Notes: a model not told the origin generated them from the sequence alone. Counted from the first letter of the stretch, positions 7,865-16,362 are shown. The stretch: DNA of 47,894 nt from an uncultured Leptotrichia sp. (GCA_937925095.1 CALEXX010000052.1:1-47894); one strand, 5' to 3'. A program made the numbers and translations.

Positions 7865-7947
7865 AAGAACTGCCCGGGAATTACATACACACTGACCTTC
7901 CACATAATTTCTAAAATCAGCATACTATTTCCCTAAAAGCAGTTCTT
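7865..7947 (-). terminator. Possible terminator after the PTS gene
   Basis: Arms AAGAACTGC (7865-7873) and GCAGTTCTT (7939-7947) are perfect, with T residues after the distal arm on the minus strand. The 65-nt loop is unusually long, so this is a weak call. The rest of the intergenic stretch (7723-7959) is AT-rich with no gene I can support. Confidence 0.35.
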
Positions 7948-7959
7948 CACTAATAACTA

Positions 7960-9336
7960 TTAATCTAATGTTATATTTTCTAAACTTTCATCATCTAGAT
8001 CAGAATTTTCTGAGTTTTTCTTTTCATCAGCCATTCTGTTGGCTATTATTACAAACGGTGTCCATATAACGAATGCCACAAATACGTTAAATAATGAAAC
8101 TATTGCAGCCATTATAGAACCTCCTGTTGCAAAGAATGCATATATTCCTGGAGGTAAAACCCATGGAACTACAACATATACCGGTGGAACTAATCCTATA
8201 ACTGTCGCTGTATAGGCGATTATTGCACACACAGTTGGAGCCAATAGGAATGGAATTATGTATATAGGATTCAGTACTAACGGAATTCCAAATATTACAG
8301 GCTCATTAATATTGAAAATTGCCATTGGAGTAGATAATTTTGCAACTGTTTTATATTCTTTTCTCTTACTGAAAAGATATATTGCAAAAATCAATGCTAT
8401 TGTTATTCCTGAACCACCCATTTGCAGATACGCATCAAATGATCCTCTTGTCCATAGATAAGGAAGATCTTTTACTGCTCCTCCCTTTGCCATATGTTCT
8501 ACGTTTGCAAGTAATGCAGGCTGATAAATTCCGTCCATTATCGGAGCCAGTACATTGTGACCATGCAATCCAAAGAACCAGAAAAGCTGAACAAGGAATG
8601 AAAGTAACACTACTGAGAACATACCTTGCGATAATCCAAGCAATGGTGTCTGAATATATTTTGCTATCAGGTCATTCAATGTACTTCCTGTTGCCGCTAC
8701 AATTACATGTGATAATATTGCACAAACGTAAATTGCCACAACTCCTGGAATAATTGATGCAAATGCTTTACTGACTGCAGGCGGTACTGAATCAGGTAAT
8801 TTAATTGTAATTTTACTCTTCATAAGTTTTGAATATATTATTGTAGAAACAAGTCCGATAATCATTGCAGGAAATAACCCTTTTGCACCAAGATAGTCTA
8901 CATTTATGAATCCCCATGAAGAAACTGCCTGTTTAACACCATTTACTTCAGCTTCAAAGCTTGCTTCCTGAGGTAAGAATGCAACAAATGATGCAAATGC
9001 AACTAAAGCTCCTGCTACCGGATTCACTTCATAACTTTTCGCTACATTATATCCTAGAGCTATTACAAATGCCAATGATAATATTGCTATTGAGGCAAAC
9101 CAAACTATACCATTTATGTTAATTAACGGTGTCATAAGCTCTACAAAGCTGTCCTGTCCCCAGCTTCTAGGTAAATCTCTAAAAAATACGTTCAGTAGCA
9201 CTGCTATTGAACCAACCATAGTAATAGGCATTATTGCAATAAAAGAATCCTTAATAGCTACAAGGAATCTCTGTGATGCGATTTTTGCAGCTTTTGGAAC
9301 AAATTTCTGTTCCATCCATTCTGTAAATTTTTTCAT
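7960..9336 (-). CDS. PTS system cellobiose/lactose-family EIIC permease
   Basis: Polytopic EIIC subunit of a phosphotransferase system, 458 residues, Lac/cellobiose family. Hallmarks are the start MKKFTEWMEQKFVPKAAKIA, the GLHGHN segment in the membrane domain, and the NINEPVIFGIP motif involved in sugar binding. It would import a beta-glucoside or chitobiose-like sugar using phosphate relayed through EIIA and EIIB. Neither of those, nor a phospho-beta-glucosidase or regulator, is next to it, so it must borrow partners encoded elsewhere. It has its own promoter (9364-9391) and an excellent Shine-Dalgarno (AAGGAGG). The substrate cannot be fixed from sequence. Confidence 0.88.
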   Translation of the reverse strand: MKKFTEWMEQKFVPKAAKIASQRFLVAIKDSFIAIMPITMVGSIAVLLNVFFRDLPRSWGQDSFVELMTPLININGIVWFASIAILSLAFVIALGYNVAKSYEVNPVAGALVAFASFVAFLPQEASFEAEVNGVKQAVSSWGFINVDYLGAKGLFPAMIIGLVSTIIYSKLMKSKITIKLPDSVPPAVSKAFASIIPGVVAIYVCAILSHVIVAATGSTLNDLIAKYIQTPLLGLSQGMFSVVLLSFLVQLFWFFGLHGHNVLAPIMDGIYQPALLANVEHMAKGGAVKDLPYLWTRGSFDAYLQMGGSGITIALIFAIYLFSKRKEYKTVAKLSTPMAIFNINEPVIFGIPLVLNPIYIIPFLLAPTVCAIIAYTATVIGLVPPVYVVVPWVLPPGIYAFFATGGSIMAAIVSLFNVFVAFVIWTPFVIIANRMADEKKNSENSDLDDESLENITLD

Positions 9337-9363
9337 AACGTCCTCCTTAAATTTTTATAGTAA

Positions 9364-9391
9364 AGTATACCCTATTTTTATAGAATTTCAA
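9364..9391 (-). promoter_or_regulatory. Promoter of the PTS EIIC gene
   Basis: The minus strand has TTGAAA (9391-9386), a 16-bp spacer and TATACT (9369-9364), followed by a short leader with AAGGAGG. I see no cre-like or antiterminator site. Confidence 0.6.
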
Positions 9392-9401
9392 TAAGAAAAT
9401 A

Positions 9402-10022
9402 TTAGATTTTTACTAAATATTCAAAATAATCCCTATTCTGTGCTATTGAAACTTCTCCTCCATGTCCTGGATATGCTACTGTATCTCCTGGAAGTTCAAA
9501 TAATCTTGCTATTGATTTTTTCATATCAGCCCTGTCTCCTGTAGGAAGGTCTGTTCTTCCATAATTTGCTTTAAATATTGTATCCCCTGACATAAGTATT
9601 TTTTCTTTTTCGTTATAATAGCAAACTCCCCCATGAGTGTGACCTGGTGTTTCCAAAACTTTAAATCCGAAGACTTCATCTCCTTCTTTCAGTTTGATTA
9701 CCTTTATTTCCTTTGCAAGTTTAAAATCCATATCTATCCACAAGGTCAGGGATAAACTTGAATCATATAAAAAATCATAATCCTTTTCACTTACATAAAC
9801 AGGTACATCCTTATGAGCTATAATTTCAGGTATTCCTATTATATGGTCATAATGTCCATGTGTAAGTAAAATTCCTGACAAATTTAACTTTTTCTCATCA
9901 ATATAACTCAATAGAGAAGACATGTCAAATCCTCCCGGATCAACAATATAACAGTCTTTTCCATCATCCACAACATAACTGTTCCCATTAGTTTTCTGAT
10001 TCATAAATAATTCCACGTGCAT
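9402..10022 (-). CDS. Metallo-beta-lactamase-fold hydrolase (glyoxalase II-like)
   Basis: A 206-residue hydrolase of the MBL superfamily. The binuclear zinc motif THGHYDH is followed by later ligands in ETPGHTHGG, SGDTIF and YPGHGGE, the order seen in glyoxalase II and small YcbL-type proteins. The length is that of the short type lacking the glyoxalase II C-terminal domain. I chose the ATG at 10022, not the longer frame from 10091. AAGGAGGAGAG lies just upstream of it, and the longer start would overlap the MscS gene by 68 bases. The stop of the MscS gene is one base before this ATG, so translation is coupled. It may act on thioesters such as S-lactoylglutathione analogues or persulfides. 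Confidence 0.82.
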   Translation of the reverse strand: MHVELFMNQKTNGNSYVVDDGKDCYIVDPGGFDMSSLLSYIDEKKLNLSGILLTHGHYDHIIGIPEIIAHKDVPVYVSEKDYDFLYDSSLSLTLWIDMDFKLAKEIKVIKLKEGDEVFGFKVLETPGHTHGGVCYYNEKEKILMSGDTIFKANYGRTDLPTGDRADMKKSIARLFELPGDTVAYPGHGGEVSIAQNRDYFEYLVKI

Positions 10023-10023
10023 T

Positions 10024-10866
10024 TTACTCTCCTCCTTTTGAAATATGCACATCCACTTGTGGATATGGTATTTCAATATTATTTTCATCAAATTTTATTT
10101 TTATTCTTTCATTCATTCTCAGCTGCAAGTTGAAATAATTTTCACTTTTAGTGTACACATATACGCAGAAAATCATTGCTGATTCTGCCAGTGCAAGTAC
10201 ACCTATTGTAGGTTCAGGAGACCTTAGTATCAATTTATCCTGTCCTTTTATTTCTTCATCTATAATTTCCCTCAATAATTTTTTAACCTTTAAAATATCA
10301 CTTTTATATGACACCCCTATTTTAAGATCTAGCCTTTTAACCTTTTCTTTTGTCATATTTCTAAGTTCATTACTTGTTATCATTCCATTCGGAATTATAA
10401 CAAGTTCATTTTGAGGGGTTTTTATTCTTGTATAAAATAATTCTATACTCTTAACTTCACCTATATAATTTTTATATTCTATCATGTGGCCTACTCTAAA
10501 AGGTTTAAATGTCAATATTATTAAACCTCCACAAATATTTCCAAGGGTTTCCTTAAAGGCAAACCCTAAAACTATCCCTGCCGCTCCTAGAAATGCACTT
10601 ATTGAAGATACATCAATACCTAAAAAACCAATAAGCGTATAAGTCAAAGCAACATAATAAAGTATAGAAAATGCTGACATCAGAAAGGAAGATATACTTT
10701 TATCCATTTTAGCTTTTTCCATTATGGATTTTAAAAGTTTATCTACATATTTTTTTAGTATTCCTGATATTTTTAATGCAACTATTATTATTGCAATTTT
10801 TAATAAATTTGTCTGTAAAAACTGAGATAAGTTTTTCCATTCAAAAAATTTCTGAAAATCTTTCAT
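10024..10866 (-). CDS. mscS: MscS-family small-conductance mechanosensitive channel
   Basis: Inner-membrane channel that opens under hypo-osmotic tension, 280 residues. Three N-terminal membrane segments end in a Gly/Ala-rich pore helix (FLGAAGIVLGFAFKETLGN). A beta domain follows with the family signature FKPFRVGHMIEY and VIIPNGMI. The C-terminus YPQVDVHIS also matches MscS. Length is near that of E. coli MscS (286). The start has GAGGAG ten nt upstream. The next gene begins one base after its stop. Confidence 0.9.
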   Translation of the reverse strand: MKDFQKFFEWKNLSQFLQTNLLKIAIIIVALKISGILKKYVDKLLKSIMEKAKMDKSISSFLMSAFSILYYVALTYTLIGFLGIDVSSISAFLGAAGIVLGFAFKETLGNICGGLIILTFKPFRVGHMIEYKNYIGEVKSIELFYTRIKTPQNELVIIPNGMITSNELRNMTKEKVKRLDLKIGVSYKSDILKVKKLLREIIDEEIKGQDKLILRSPEPTIGVLALAESAMIFCVYVYTKSENYFNLQLRMNERIKIKFDENNIEIPYPQVDVHISKGGE

Positions 10867-10893
10867 TCTAAATTTCTCCTCATATAAAATTTA

Positions 10894-11997
10894 CTACACA
10901 TTGAATCTGAAATACATTACATCTCCGTCATTTACAACATACTCTTTACCTTCCAGACGCATTGCACCTTTTTCCTTTGCACCTTGCCATCCATTATATT
11001 CAATGAATTTTTCATAAGCTACAACTTCTGCCCTTATAAATCCTTTTTCTATGTCAGTATGAATTTCTCCCGCACTTTTCTGTGCATTTGTTCCCTGCTT
11101 TATAGTCCAAGCTCTTACTTCCTTCTCACCTGCAGTAAAATAAGTAATAAGTCCAAGAAGCTTGAATCCTCCTCTTATAAGTCTGTTAAGACTTGGCTCT
11201 GTTATTCCAAGTTCATCTATGAACATCTGTCTTTCTTCTTCGTCCTCTATTTCTATAAGTTCAGCTTCAACTTTTGCTGAAAAAGTTACTACTTCACTAT
11301 CATGTGATGCTGCAAATTCCCTTACTTTTTTTACATAATCATTTTCTACTTTATTAGTCAGATCATCTTCAGAAATATTGGCTGCAAACATCATAGGTTT
11401 CAATGTCAAGAACTGGTATACTCTTATCAGTTCATTTTCCCTTTGGGTAAATTCAAGTGTCTTTAACAATTTAAAATCTTCCAGATGTTTTTTACATTTT
11501 TCAAGAACTGCAAGTAGTTCCTTTCCTTCAGCATTTCCACCTCTTGCAAGCTTACTGTTCTTTTGCAGAGCTCTTTCCACAGTGTCTATATCTGCAAATA
11601 TTAATTCAGTATTTATAGTTTCTATATCCCTTATAGGATCCACACTTCCTTCAACGTGAATAATATTGTCATCATCAAAACATCTTACAACCTGACAGAT
11701 TGCAGCAGTATTTCTTATGTTGGATAAAAACTGGTTTCCCAGCCCTTCACCTTTTGAAGCTCCTTTTACAAGTCCTGCAATATCTACAAATTCCACAGTT
11801 GCACCTAATGTTCTCTGAGGATTAACTACTTTTTCCAATTCCTTAAGTCTAACATCTGGAACACTTACCAGCCCCACATTTGGTTCTATCGTCGCAAATG
11901 GATAATTTGCCGCCTCCGCATTCTGAGTTTTTGTTATTGCGTTAAACAATGTTGACTTTCCTACGTTAGGAAGTCCTACTATACCTATTCCTATCAT
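10894..11997 (-). CDS. ychF: Redox-responsive ATPase/GTPase YchF (OLA1 family)
   Basis: Conserved P-loop NTPase of the Obg-related YchF/OLA1 family, 367 residues (family about 363). The Walker A region is GLPNVGKSTLF, the switch region is FVDIAGLVKGASKGEGLGN, the specificity region is MMFAANISE, and a C-terminal TGS domain contains FTAGEKEVRAWTI. It binds ribosomes and prefers ATP in studied members. The start at 11997 is forced by a TAA immediately before it in frame, yet no Shine-Dalgarno lies within 45 nt. An AAAGGAG at 12048-12054 is separated from the ATG by a hairpin (separate entry). Confidence 0.95.
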   Translation of the reverse strand: MIGIGIVGLPNVGKSTLFNAITKTQNAEAANYPFATIEPNVGLVSVPDVRLKELEKVVNPQRTLGATVEFVDIAGLVKGASKGEGLGNQFLSNIRNTAAICQVVRCFDDDNIIHVEGSVDPIRDIETINTELIFADIDTVERALQKNSKLARGGNAEGKELLAVLEKCKKHLEDFKLLKTLEFTQRENELIRVYQFLTLKPMMFAANISEDDLTNKVENDYVKKVREFAASHDSEVVTFSAKVEAELIEIEDEEERQMFIDELGITEPSLNRLIRGGFKLLGLITYFTAGEKEVRAWTIKQGTNAQKSAGEIHTDIEKGFIRAEVVAYEKFIEYNGWQGAKEKGAMRLEGKEYVVNDGDVMYFRFNV

Positions 11998-12054
11998 TTA
12001 TCAGTTTGTATTAACAGTTTAAGCTATATTGCTTTCACTGCATACATCTCCTTT
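11998..12054 (-). promoter_or_regulatory. ychF leader: remote Shine-Dalgarno and bridging hairpin
   Basis: On the minus strand AAAGGAG (12054-12048) plus two bases precede an interrupted hairpin. The stems are GTAT (12045-12042) with ATAC (12011-12008), CAGT (12040-12037) with ACTG (12018-12015), and AAGC (12034-12031) with GCTT (12024-12021), closed by a 6-nt loop. Ten nt then lead to the ATG at 11997. The arrangement matches the hsdM leader (1-2 nt, hairpin of 36-38 nt, 9-10 nt). A short ORF in the leader (from 12047, seven codons to TAG) is not adjacent to ychF. A possible -10 TATAAT lies at 12118-12113 with a poor -35. Confidence 0.5.
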
Positions 12055-12134
12055 CCTTTATTTCAGTTACTTATAAATTTTTTTATTTTTTACATTCATT
12101 TTATTATATTACTGACTTTTAAATTTACTTAACT

Positions 12135-12680
12135 TTAAAGTTCCACACTTTTTTCAAGTTTAGTTAAAATCTTAATAAGCTTCCATTTTTCCTTGTCAGT
12201 CGCCTTAAAAAGATAAGGAATATCGAAAACAGGCACTATCCACATATCACCTATATAACGGTAGCTGTTTCCTACCATTTCTTTTATATCTTCCTTTTCC
12301 TTTATAAAACTTCTTGTAGGATTTTCTCCCACCGTCACTATATATGAAGGATTCAGCAATGCAATCTGACCTGTAAGAAAATCCCTGCATTTTAAAACAC
12401 TATCTTTTTCAATAATTTCTCCTCGTGAACTGCATTTTGTCAAAGTTGTAAAATAGCATTTTTCCAGATTAAGCTTTGCATATTCAAGAAATTTCATAAA
12501 ATATTCTCCGTTTTTATCTGTTAAAAGTTCGTTTCTATTGTCTTCTTCCGTACTTATACTGTCCATTACAAAGAGTATTTTTGCCTCTTTATTTCCCTTC
12601 CCGGCTACAGAATTTTTCCTTACTCTTTCCAGAGCACATTTACTGCATATTTCTATTTCCATTTCCAAGTCATTCCACAT
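12135..12680 (-). CDS. Uracil-DNA glycosylase superfamily protein, degenerate family-4-like
   Basis: A 181-residue protein with the layout of bacterial family-4 uracil-DNA glycosylases. Four cysteines sit where the [4Fe-4S] cluster ligands are expected: C12 and C15 (CSKC), C83 (TKCSS) and C98 (LKCRDF). Strand and helix patterns match (AKILFVMDS; CYFTTLTKCS; NPSYIVTVGENPT). The catalytic motifs are badly altered. The usual GEAPGxxED loop reads MDSISTEED, and the HPSxLL loop reads DIPYLF. It may be a repair enzyme with altered chemistry, a DNA-binding protein without glycosylase activity, or a divergent nuclease-like relative. The Shine-Dalgarno GAGGT and spacing are normal. It lies just downstream of walJ. 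Confidence 0.65.
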   Translation of the reverse strand: MWNDLEMEIEICSKCALERVRKNSVAGKGNKEAKILFVMDSISTEEDNRNELLTDKNGEYFMKFLEYAKLNLEKCYFTTLTKCSSRGEIIEKDSVLKCRDFLTGQIALLNPSYIVTVGENPTRSFIKEKEDIKEMVGNSYRYIGDMWIVPVFDIPYLFKATDKEKWKLIKILTKLEKSVEL

Positions 12681-12707
12681 TTATTTTCAACCTCATTTAT
12701 CTCAATT

Positions 12708-13481
12708 TCAAATGTGATACATTGTTGTCTCATTTTCAGTGACTATTTCTATTTCAAGGTTACTTCTGTTTTCCCTCTCAAGAATTTCATGCAAAGTATT
12801 ATACGCAAGTTCCGGAGTATTATTATCTTTACTTATATGCATCAGATAAATTTTTTTCAGTTTATCTGACATTACTTGGGAAATAAGCTTTGAAGCCTCT
12901 GCATTTGACAGGTGTCCATTTCTTCCCTTCACTCTGTTTTTTAGTTCCCAATGATAAGGTCCCGTCATAAGCATATTATAGTCATAATTACTTTCCACCA
13001 CTATTACATCGCTATTTTTAAAATTTTCCTTTATTATATTGTTTGTGCATCCTACATCACTTGCATAAGCCAGTTTTTTATTATCGTATTCAAAAGTAAA
13101 TCCAAGACACTTTTCAGCATCATGCATCACTTCAAAGTTATTTACAGTGCACTCTTCAAAGGATACCTTGTCTTTCCTCAGAAAATTTATATTTTTAGGG
13201 TCTATTTTACCTATTTTTTCCCTAATTATTCCATAAGTGATTTCGTGAAGATATATTGGAATGTCGTATTTTCTTGAGATTACTCCCAATCCCTGAATAT
13301 GATCTGAATGCTCATGTGTTACAAAAACACCATCTATGTCTTCTATTCTTCTTCCTATATTATTTAGTTTTTCTGCAATTTTTTTCCCACTGAATCCAGC
13401 ATCAATCAGAAATTTCTTTTTTCCCATTTCTATATAACTTGAATTTCCGCTACTGCCACTTCCTAAAATTGAAAATTTCAT
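12708..13481 (-). CDS. walJ: WalJ/YycJ-type MBL-fold exonuclease-like hydrolase
   Basis: A 257-residue MBL-fold protein of the WalJ (YycJ) group. The N-terminus MKFSILGSGSSGNSSYIE and the motif FVTHEHSDHIQGLG are diagnostic. Later ligands lie in LAYASDVGCT, RNGHLSN and YLMHISKDNN. Studied homologues are 5' to 3' DNA exonucleases linked to repair or to coordination of cell division. It is not beside a WalRK two-component pair here. It sits between a pseudopilin-like gene upstream and the UDG-like gene downstream, in a close run that suggests one transcript. Confidence 0.9.
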   Translation of the reverse strand: MKFSILGSGSSGNSSYIEMGKKKFLIDAGFSGKKIAEKLNNIGRRIEDIDGVFVTHEHSDHIQGLGVISRKYDIPIYLHEITYGIIREKIGKIDPKNINFLRKDKVSFEECTVNNFEVMHDAEKCLGFTFEYDNKKLAYASDVGCTNNIIKENFKNSDVIVVESNYDYNMLMTGPYHWELKNRVKGRNGHLSNAEASKLISQVMSDKLKKIYLMHISKDNNTPELAYNTLHEILERENRSNLEIEIVTENETTMYHI

Positions 13482-13520
13482 TTTATGTGTTTCTCCGTAT
13501 TCTATAAATTTACCTCAAAT

Positions 13521-13955
13521 TTACTGTATATTAGGATTTACTTCTCCATCTATCTTACTATACACCCATCCGCCTTTATTATCCTTTACTGAAACCACAC
13601 TATTTGAATCTTCTATACCTTTTTCCAGATTCCCTGGAATAGCAAAAAGCTTTTTTTCTCCATAAAAAACGTCAAAGGAATATTTTCCGTCAGGACTCTT
13701 AATGTTTTCTAGATTATTTTCATTGCCTGTTAATTCAGGAAAAAATCCTGTCCTGGATTTATAATTTTTTATGGCATTTGAAAGTTTTTCCGTTTCAACT
13801 TCAATATCTGCCTTTATTATTACTTTTGCCTTTTCTGAAAACAGATGGATTGAAATAAAAAAAGATATAATTGCCATTATTACAAAAAGCATTGTTCTTC
13901 CAATGACATTTTTCAGTGTCTTATTTGCATCTTTATTGTTATTATATAGTGCCAT
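13521..13955 (-). CDS. Membrane-anchored protein with a GspG-like pseudopilin C-terminal region
   Basis: A 144-residue protein with a transmembrane helix at about residues 21-39 and an extracytoplasmic domain. The pattern DIEVETEKLSNAIKNYKSRTGFFPEL (helix, then a G-x-x-P turn) and the ending GGWVYSKIDGEVNPNIQ resemble the C-terminal part of major type II secretion pseudopilins, which end in GGW-Y...G-v-pN. However, there is no GFTLIE prepilin peptidase site: the N-terminus before the helix is MALYNNNKDANKTLKNVIGR. It therefore looks like a pseudopilin fold kept in the membrane without processing. I see no secretion-system genes near it. Confidence 0.5.
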   Translation of the reverse strand: MALYNNNKDANKTLKNVIGRTMLFVIMAIISFFISIHLFSEKAKVIIKADIEVETEKLSNAIKNYKSRTGFFPELTGNENNLENIKSPDGKYSFDVFYGEKKLFAIPGNLEKGIEDSNSVVSVKDNKGGWVYSKIDGEVNPNIQ

Positions 13956-14068
13956 ATCTCTTCTCCATTTTTAGTTATTCCTCTTTTAACCCCATATTTT
14001 ACCTGAATTTAATACCTTCACTATATATTTTTCTTTTCTATATTATAATTTTAAATATTTTCTCTAAT

Positions 14069-15208
14069 TTACTTTTTTCCCTTAAAAATCGAAGGTCTTA
14101 CAATTACTTTTACTCCTTTAGGAACTGTCAGTTCTATTGCTAATGGACCTCTTTTGACATTTATCCATCCAAGTCCAGAAATTACCAGATCTTCATTTTC
14201 TTTAACTGTTATTTTAAATGTAACAAATTCATTTTCAAAATATTTTTTCTTTTCTTCGCCTTTCAATACATCAAAGAAGTCTCCCTCTAAGAGCTCTTCA
14301 ACTCTTTCTTCCTTTGTAACATGAAATTTTACATTTTTTGAAGAATATACAGAGAATATAGGTTTATATTTTTTTTCTTCTGCTATATCATTTTTAGCTT
14401 TATTTTCCTTTACCTTAAATCTGCAGAAAGCATCAAACATAAATACCTGACCTTCTTCAAGTTTAAAAGTTTTTCTGGATATTTCACCTGATGGAACAAG
14501 TTTTAAACCTGTTTCTACACTTAGCATATCTGAAAGACGTTTTTCCTTTGGTATAAGTCCTGGAGTATCAGTTATTGTTATATCTGTATCAGGTATTTTA
14601 TTATTTATGGACTTCAATGTAGTTCCTGAATATTTTGAAGTTGTTATTTTATTTTTACCTAATAACAAATTTATAACTGAAGATTTTCCAACATTTGAAA
14701 CACCAAGCACTACTGCCTTTACTTTTTTATCAGGGAAAATACTCTTAATTTTTCTTATAACTCCATTTATTCCATATTTACTTTTTGCACTTATAAATGC
14801 AATATTTTCAGGAACAATATCCTCCTCAGCAAGCCTATCCTTTATCCAGTCGGCTATTTCAGTAGGATGTACAAATCCCGGTAATAAATCTGTTTTATTT
14901 ACAAGAACTATTGACCTGTAATCCCTTAAGTAATCCAGAATTTCCTCAGTGAAGGATCCTTCAAAGTCTATTATATCAAATATTGGAAGAATTATATCAG
15001 ATTTTTTTACACTGTTTAAAACTTCCTTTGAATAATCTTCGCTTTTAAAATTATTAACTGAATTTTTCCCATAATTTTTTATTTTGAAACATCTTTGGCA
15101 AAGTAAATCGCCTTCTGTTATAAATTTTTCTTCGGGAACATATCCTTCCTTCTTTTCATCTTCAAATTGCAGTTCCATTCCGCAACCTGTACATTTTTTA
15201 CTAATCAA
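14069..15208 (-). CDS. yqeH: Ribosome biogenesis GTPase YqeH (circularly permuted)
   Basis: A circularly permuted GTPase that supports 30S assembly in studied bacteria. It begins with a zinc site CTGC...CQRC and then shows motifs in permuted order: G4 NKTDLL, G5 SAKSKYG, G1 GVSNVGKSS, G2 region SGTT, G3 DTPGL. The C-terminal domain ends in a Lys-rich segment. I place the start at the TTG at 15208 (protein MISKKCTGCG, 379 residues). GGAGGA ends five bases before it, while the upstream in-frame TTG at 15220 overlaps that Shine-Dalgarno. The neighbours are a recombinase upstream and the pseudopilin-like gene downstream. Confidence 0.93.
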   Translation of the reverse strand: MISKKCTGCGMELQFEDEKKEGYVPEEKFITEGDLLCQRCFKIKNYGKNSVNNFKSEDYSKEVLNSVKKSDIILPIFDIIDFEGSFTEEILDYLRDYRSIVLVNKTDLLPGFVHPTEIADWIKDRLAEEDIVPENIAFISAKSKYGINGVIRKIKSIFPDKKVKAVVLGVSNVGKSSVINLLLGKNKITTSKYSGTTLKSINNKIPDTDITITDTPGLIPKEKRLSDMLSVETGLKLVPSGEISRKTFKLEEGQVFMFDAFCRFKVKENKAKNDIAEEKKYKPIFSVYSSKNVKFHVTKEERVEELLEGDFFDVLKGEEKKKYFENEFVTFKITVKENEDLVISGLGWINVKRGPLAIELTVPKGVKVIVRPSIFKGKK

Positions 15209-15302
15209 AATTTCCTCCAATTATTTATATTTTATATCTCCTGTACTATTATATCCTACTTACTTACTTTAGAAAACATCATACACACTTTCTCCTACAA
15301 GC

Positions 15303-16322
15303 TTACTCCTTTGCCAAAGGATGTGTTTTCATATAAATATCCTTTAGTAGTGCCTTACTTACATGTGTATAAACCTGTGTTGTAGAAATACTGCTATGTC
15401 CCAGCAATTCCTGTAAATATCTTATATCTACTCCGTTATTTAACAGTTCTGTTGCAAATGAATGTCTAAATACGTGAGGCGTTATTTCCTTCTGTATTCC
15501 GGCTTTCTGTGCATAATTTGAAATTAGCCTTCTCAATGAACGGGTTGTCAGCTTTTCACCCCTATTGTTGGTAAAAACTATTTCTTTACTGTAATTTCCG
15601 TATTCTTTCTTTTTATGTGAAAGATATTTTTCAAGCCACTTTCTTGCAGTTTCGCTAAAAAAAGTAATTCTTTCCTTATCTCCTTTTCCAATTACCCTTA
15701 TTTCCCTCTCAGGAATATTTATCATATATTCACTGAGATCTATCAGTTCACTTGCCCTCATTCCACTTGAATATAGCATTTCAATAATAAGTCTGTCCCT
15801 TACTCCTGTTATTTTTTCTGTATTTATGACATCCCTCAGTTTATTCAGATCTTCCTTGTTTAATATATTCGGAAGTTCCTTTTCAAATTTCGGCATTGCA
15901 ATATACGATATTTTATTAACTTTTACAACCTGCTTTTCCTGAAGATATTTGAAAAACGTTCTAAGGGCGGATATTTTTCTGTTAATACTTCGCTTAGATA
16001 CAGGATTCACAGGTTTTTCCTTTTTTTCTCCATTACTTTCTGTACTTGCCTGTCTGCTTTTATCTCCAGAATTCAGATAAGCTATAAAAGATCTCACAGT
16101 TATAGTTTCAACTTCATCAAACTTAGTTATTTCCTCATATTCATCCAGATAATCTATAAACTGGTAAATATCCCTTCTGTAACTTCTTACTGTATTATAA
16201 CTTTTTCCAAGTATAACTTCCTCATAATATAAAAACTTTTCTGCATGTACAGCCAAATCCTTAACTTTGCTGTTTTCATATTTTTTTTTATCCTTATCTT
16301 CATTTCTAAGCTGTTTTCCCAT
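15303..16322 (-). CDS. xerC: Tyrosine site-specific recombinase, XerC/XerD type
   Basis: Chromosome-dimer-resolving type tyrosine recombinase of 339 residues. The catalytic residues are all visible: R189 (SGMRASEL), K213 in RVIGKGDKER, H283 and R286 (HVFRHSF), H309 (LLGHSS) and nucleophile Y318 (TTQVYTHVS). The N-terminal SAM-like core-binding domain is interrupted by a polar insertion at about residues 85-110 (Ser/Glu/Lys-rich), and the protein has a charged N-terminal extension of about 20 residues. It lies directly after topA and dprA. This dprA-topA-xerC order is common in Firmicutes and favours XerC over a mobile-element integrase. The start has GAGGGT upstream. Confidence 0.88.
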   Translation of the reverse strand: MGKQLRNEDKDKKKYENSKVKDLAVHAEKFLYYEEVILGKSYNTVRSYRRDIYQFIDYLDEYEEITKFDEVETITVRSFIAYLNSGDKSRQASTESNGEKKEKPVNPVSKRSINRKISALRTFFKYLQEKQVVKVNKISYIAMPKFEKELPNILNKEDLNKLRDVINTEKITGVRDRLIIEMLYSSGMRASELIDLSEYMINIPEREIRVIGKGDKERITFFSETARKWLEKYLSHKKKEYGNYSKEIVFTNNRGEKLTTRSLRRLISNYAQKAGIQKEITPHVFRHSFATELLNNGVDIRYLQELLGHSSISTTQVYTHVSKALLKDIYMKTHPLAKE

Positions 16323-16362
16323 TAAAATACCCTCTTTTCCATTTACTTCAGGATACTAATTT

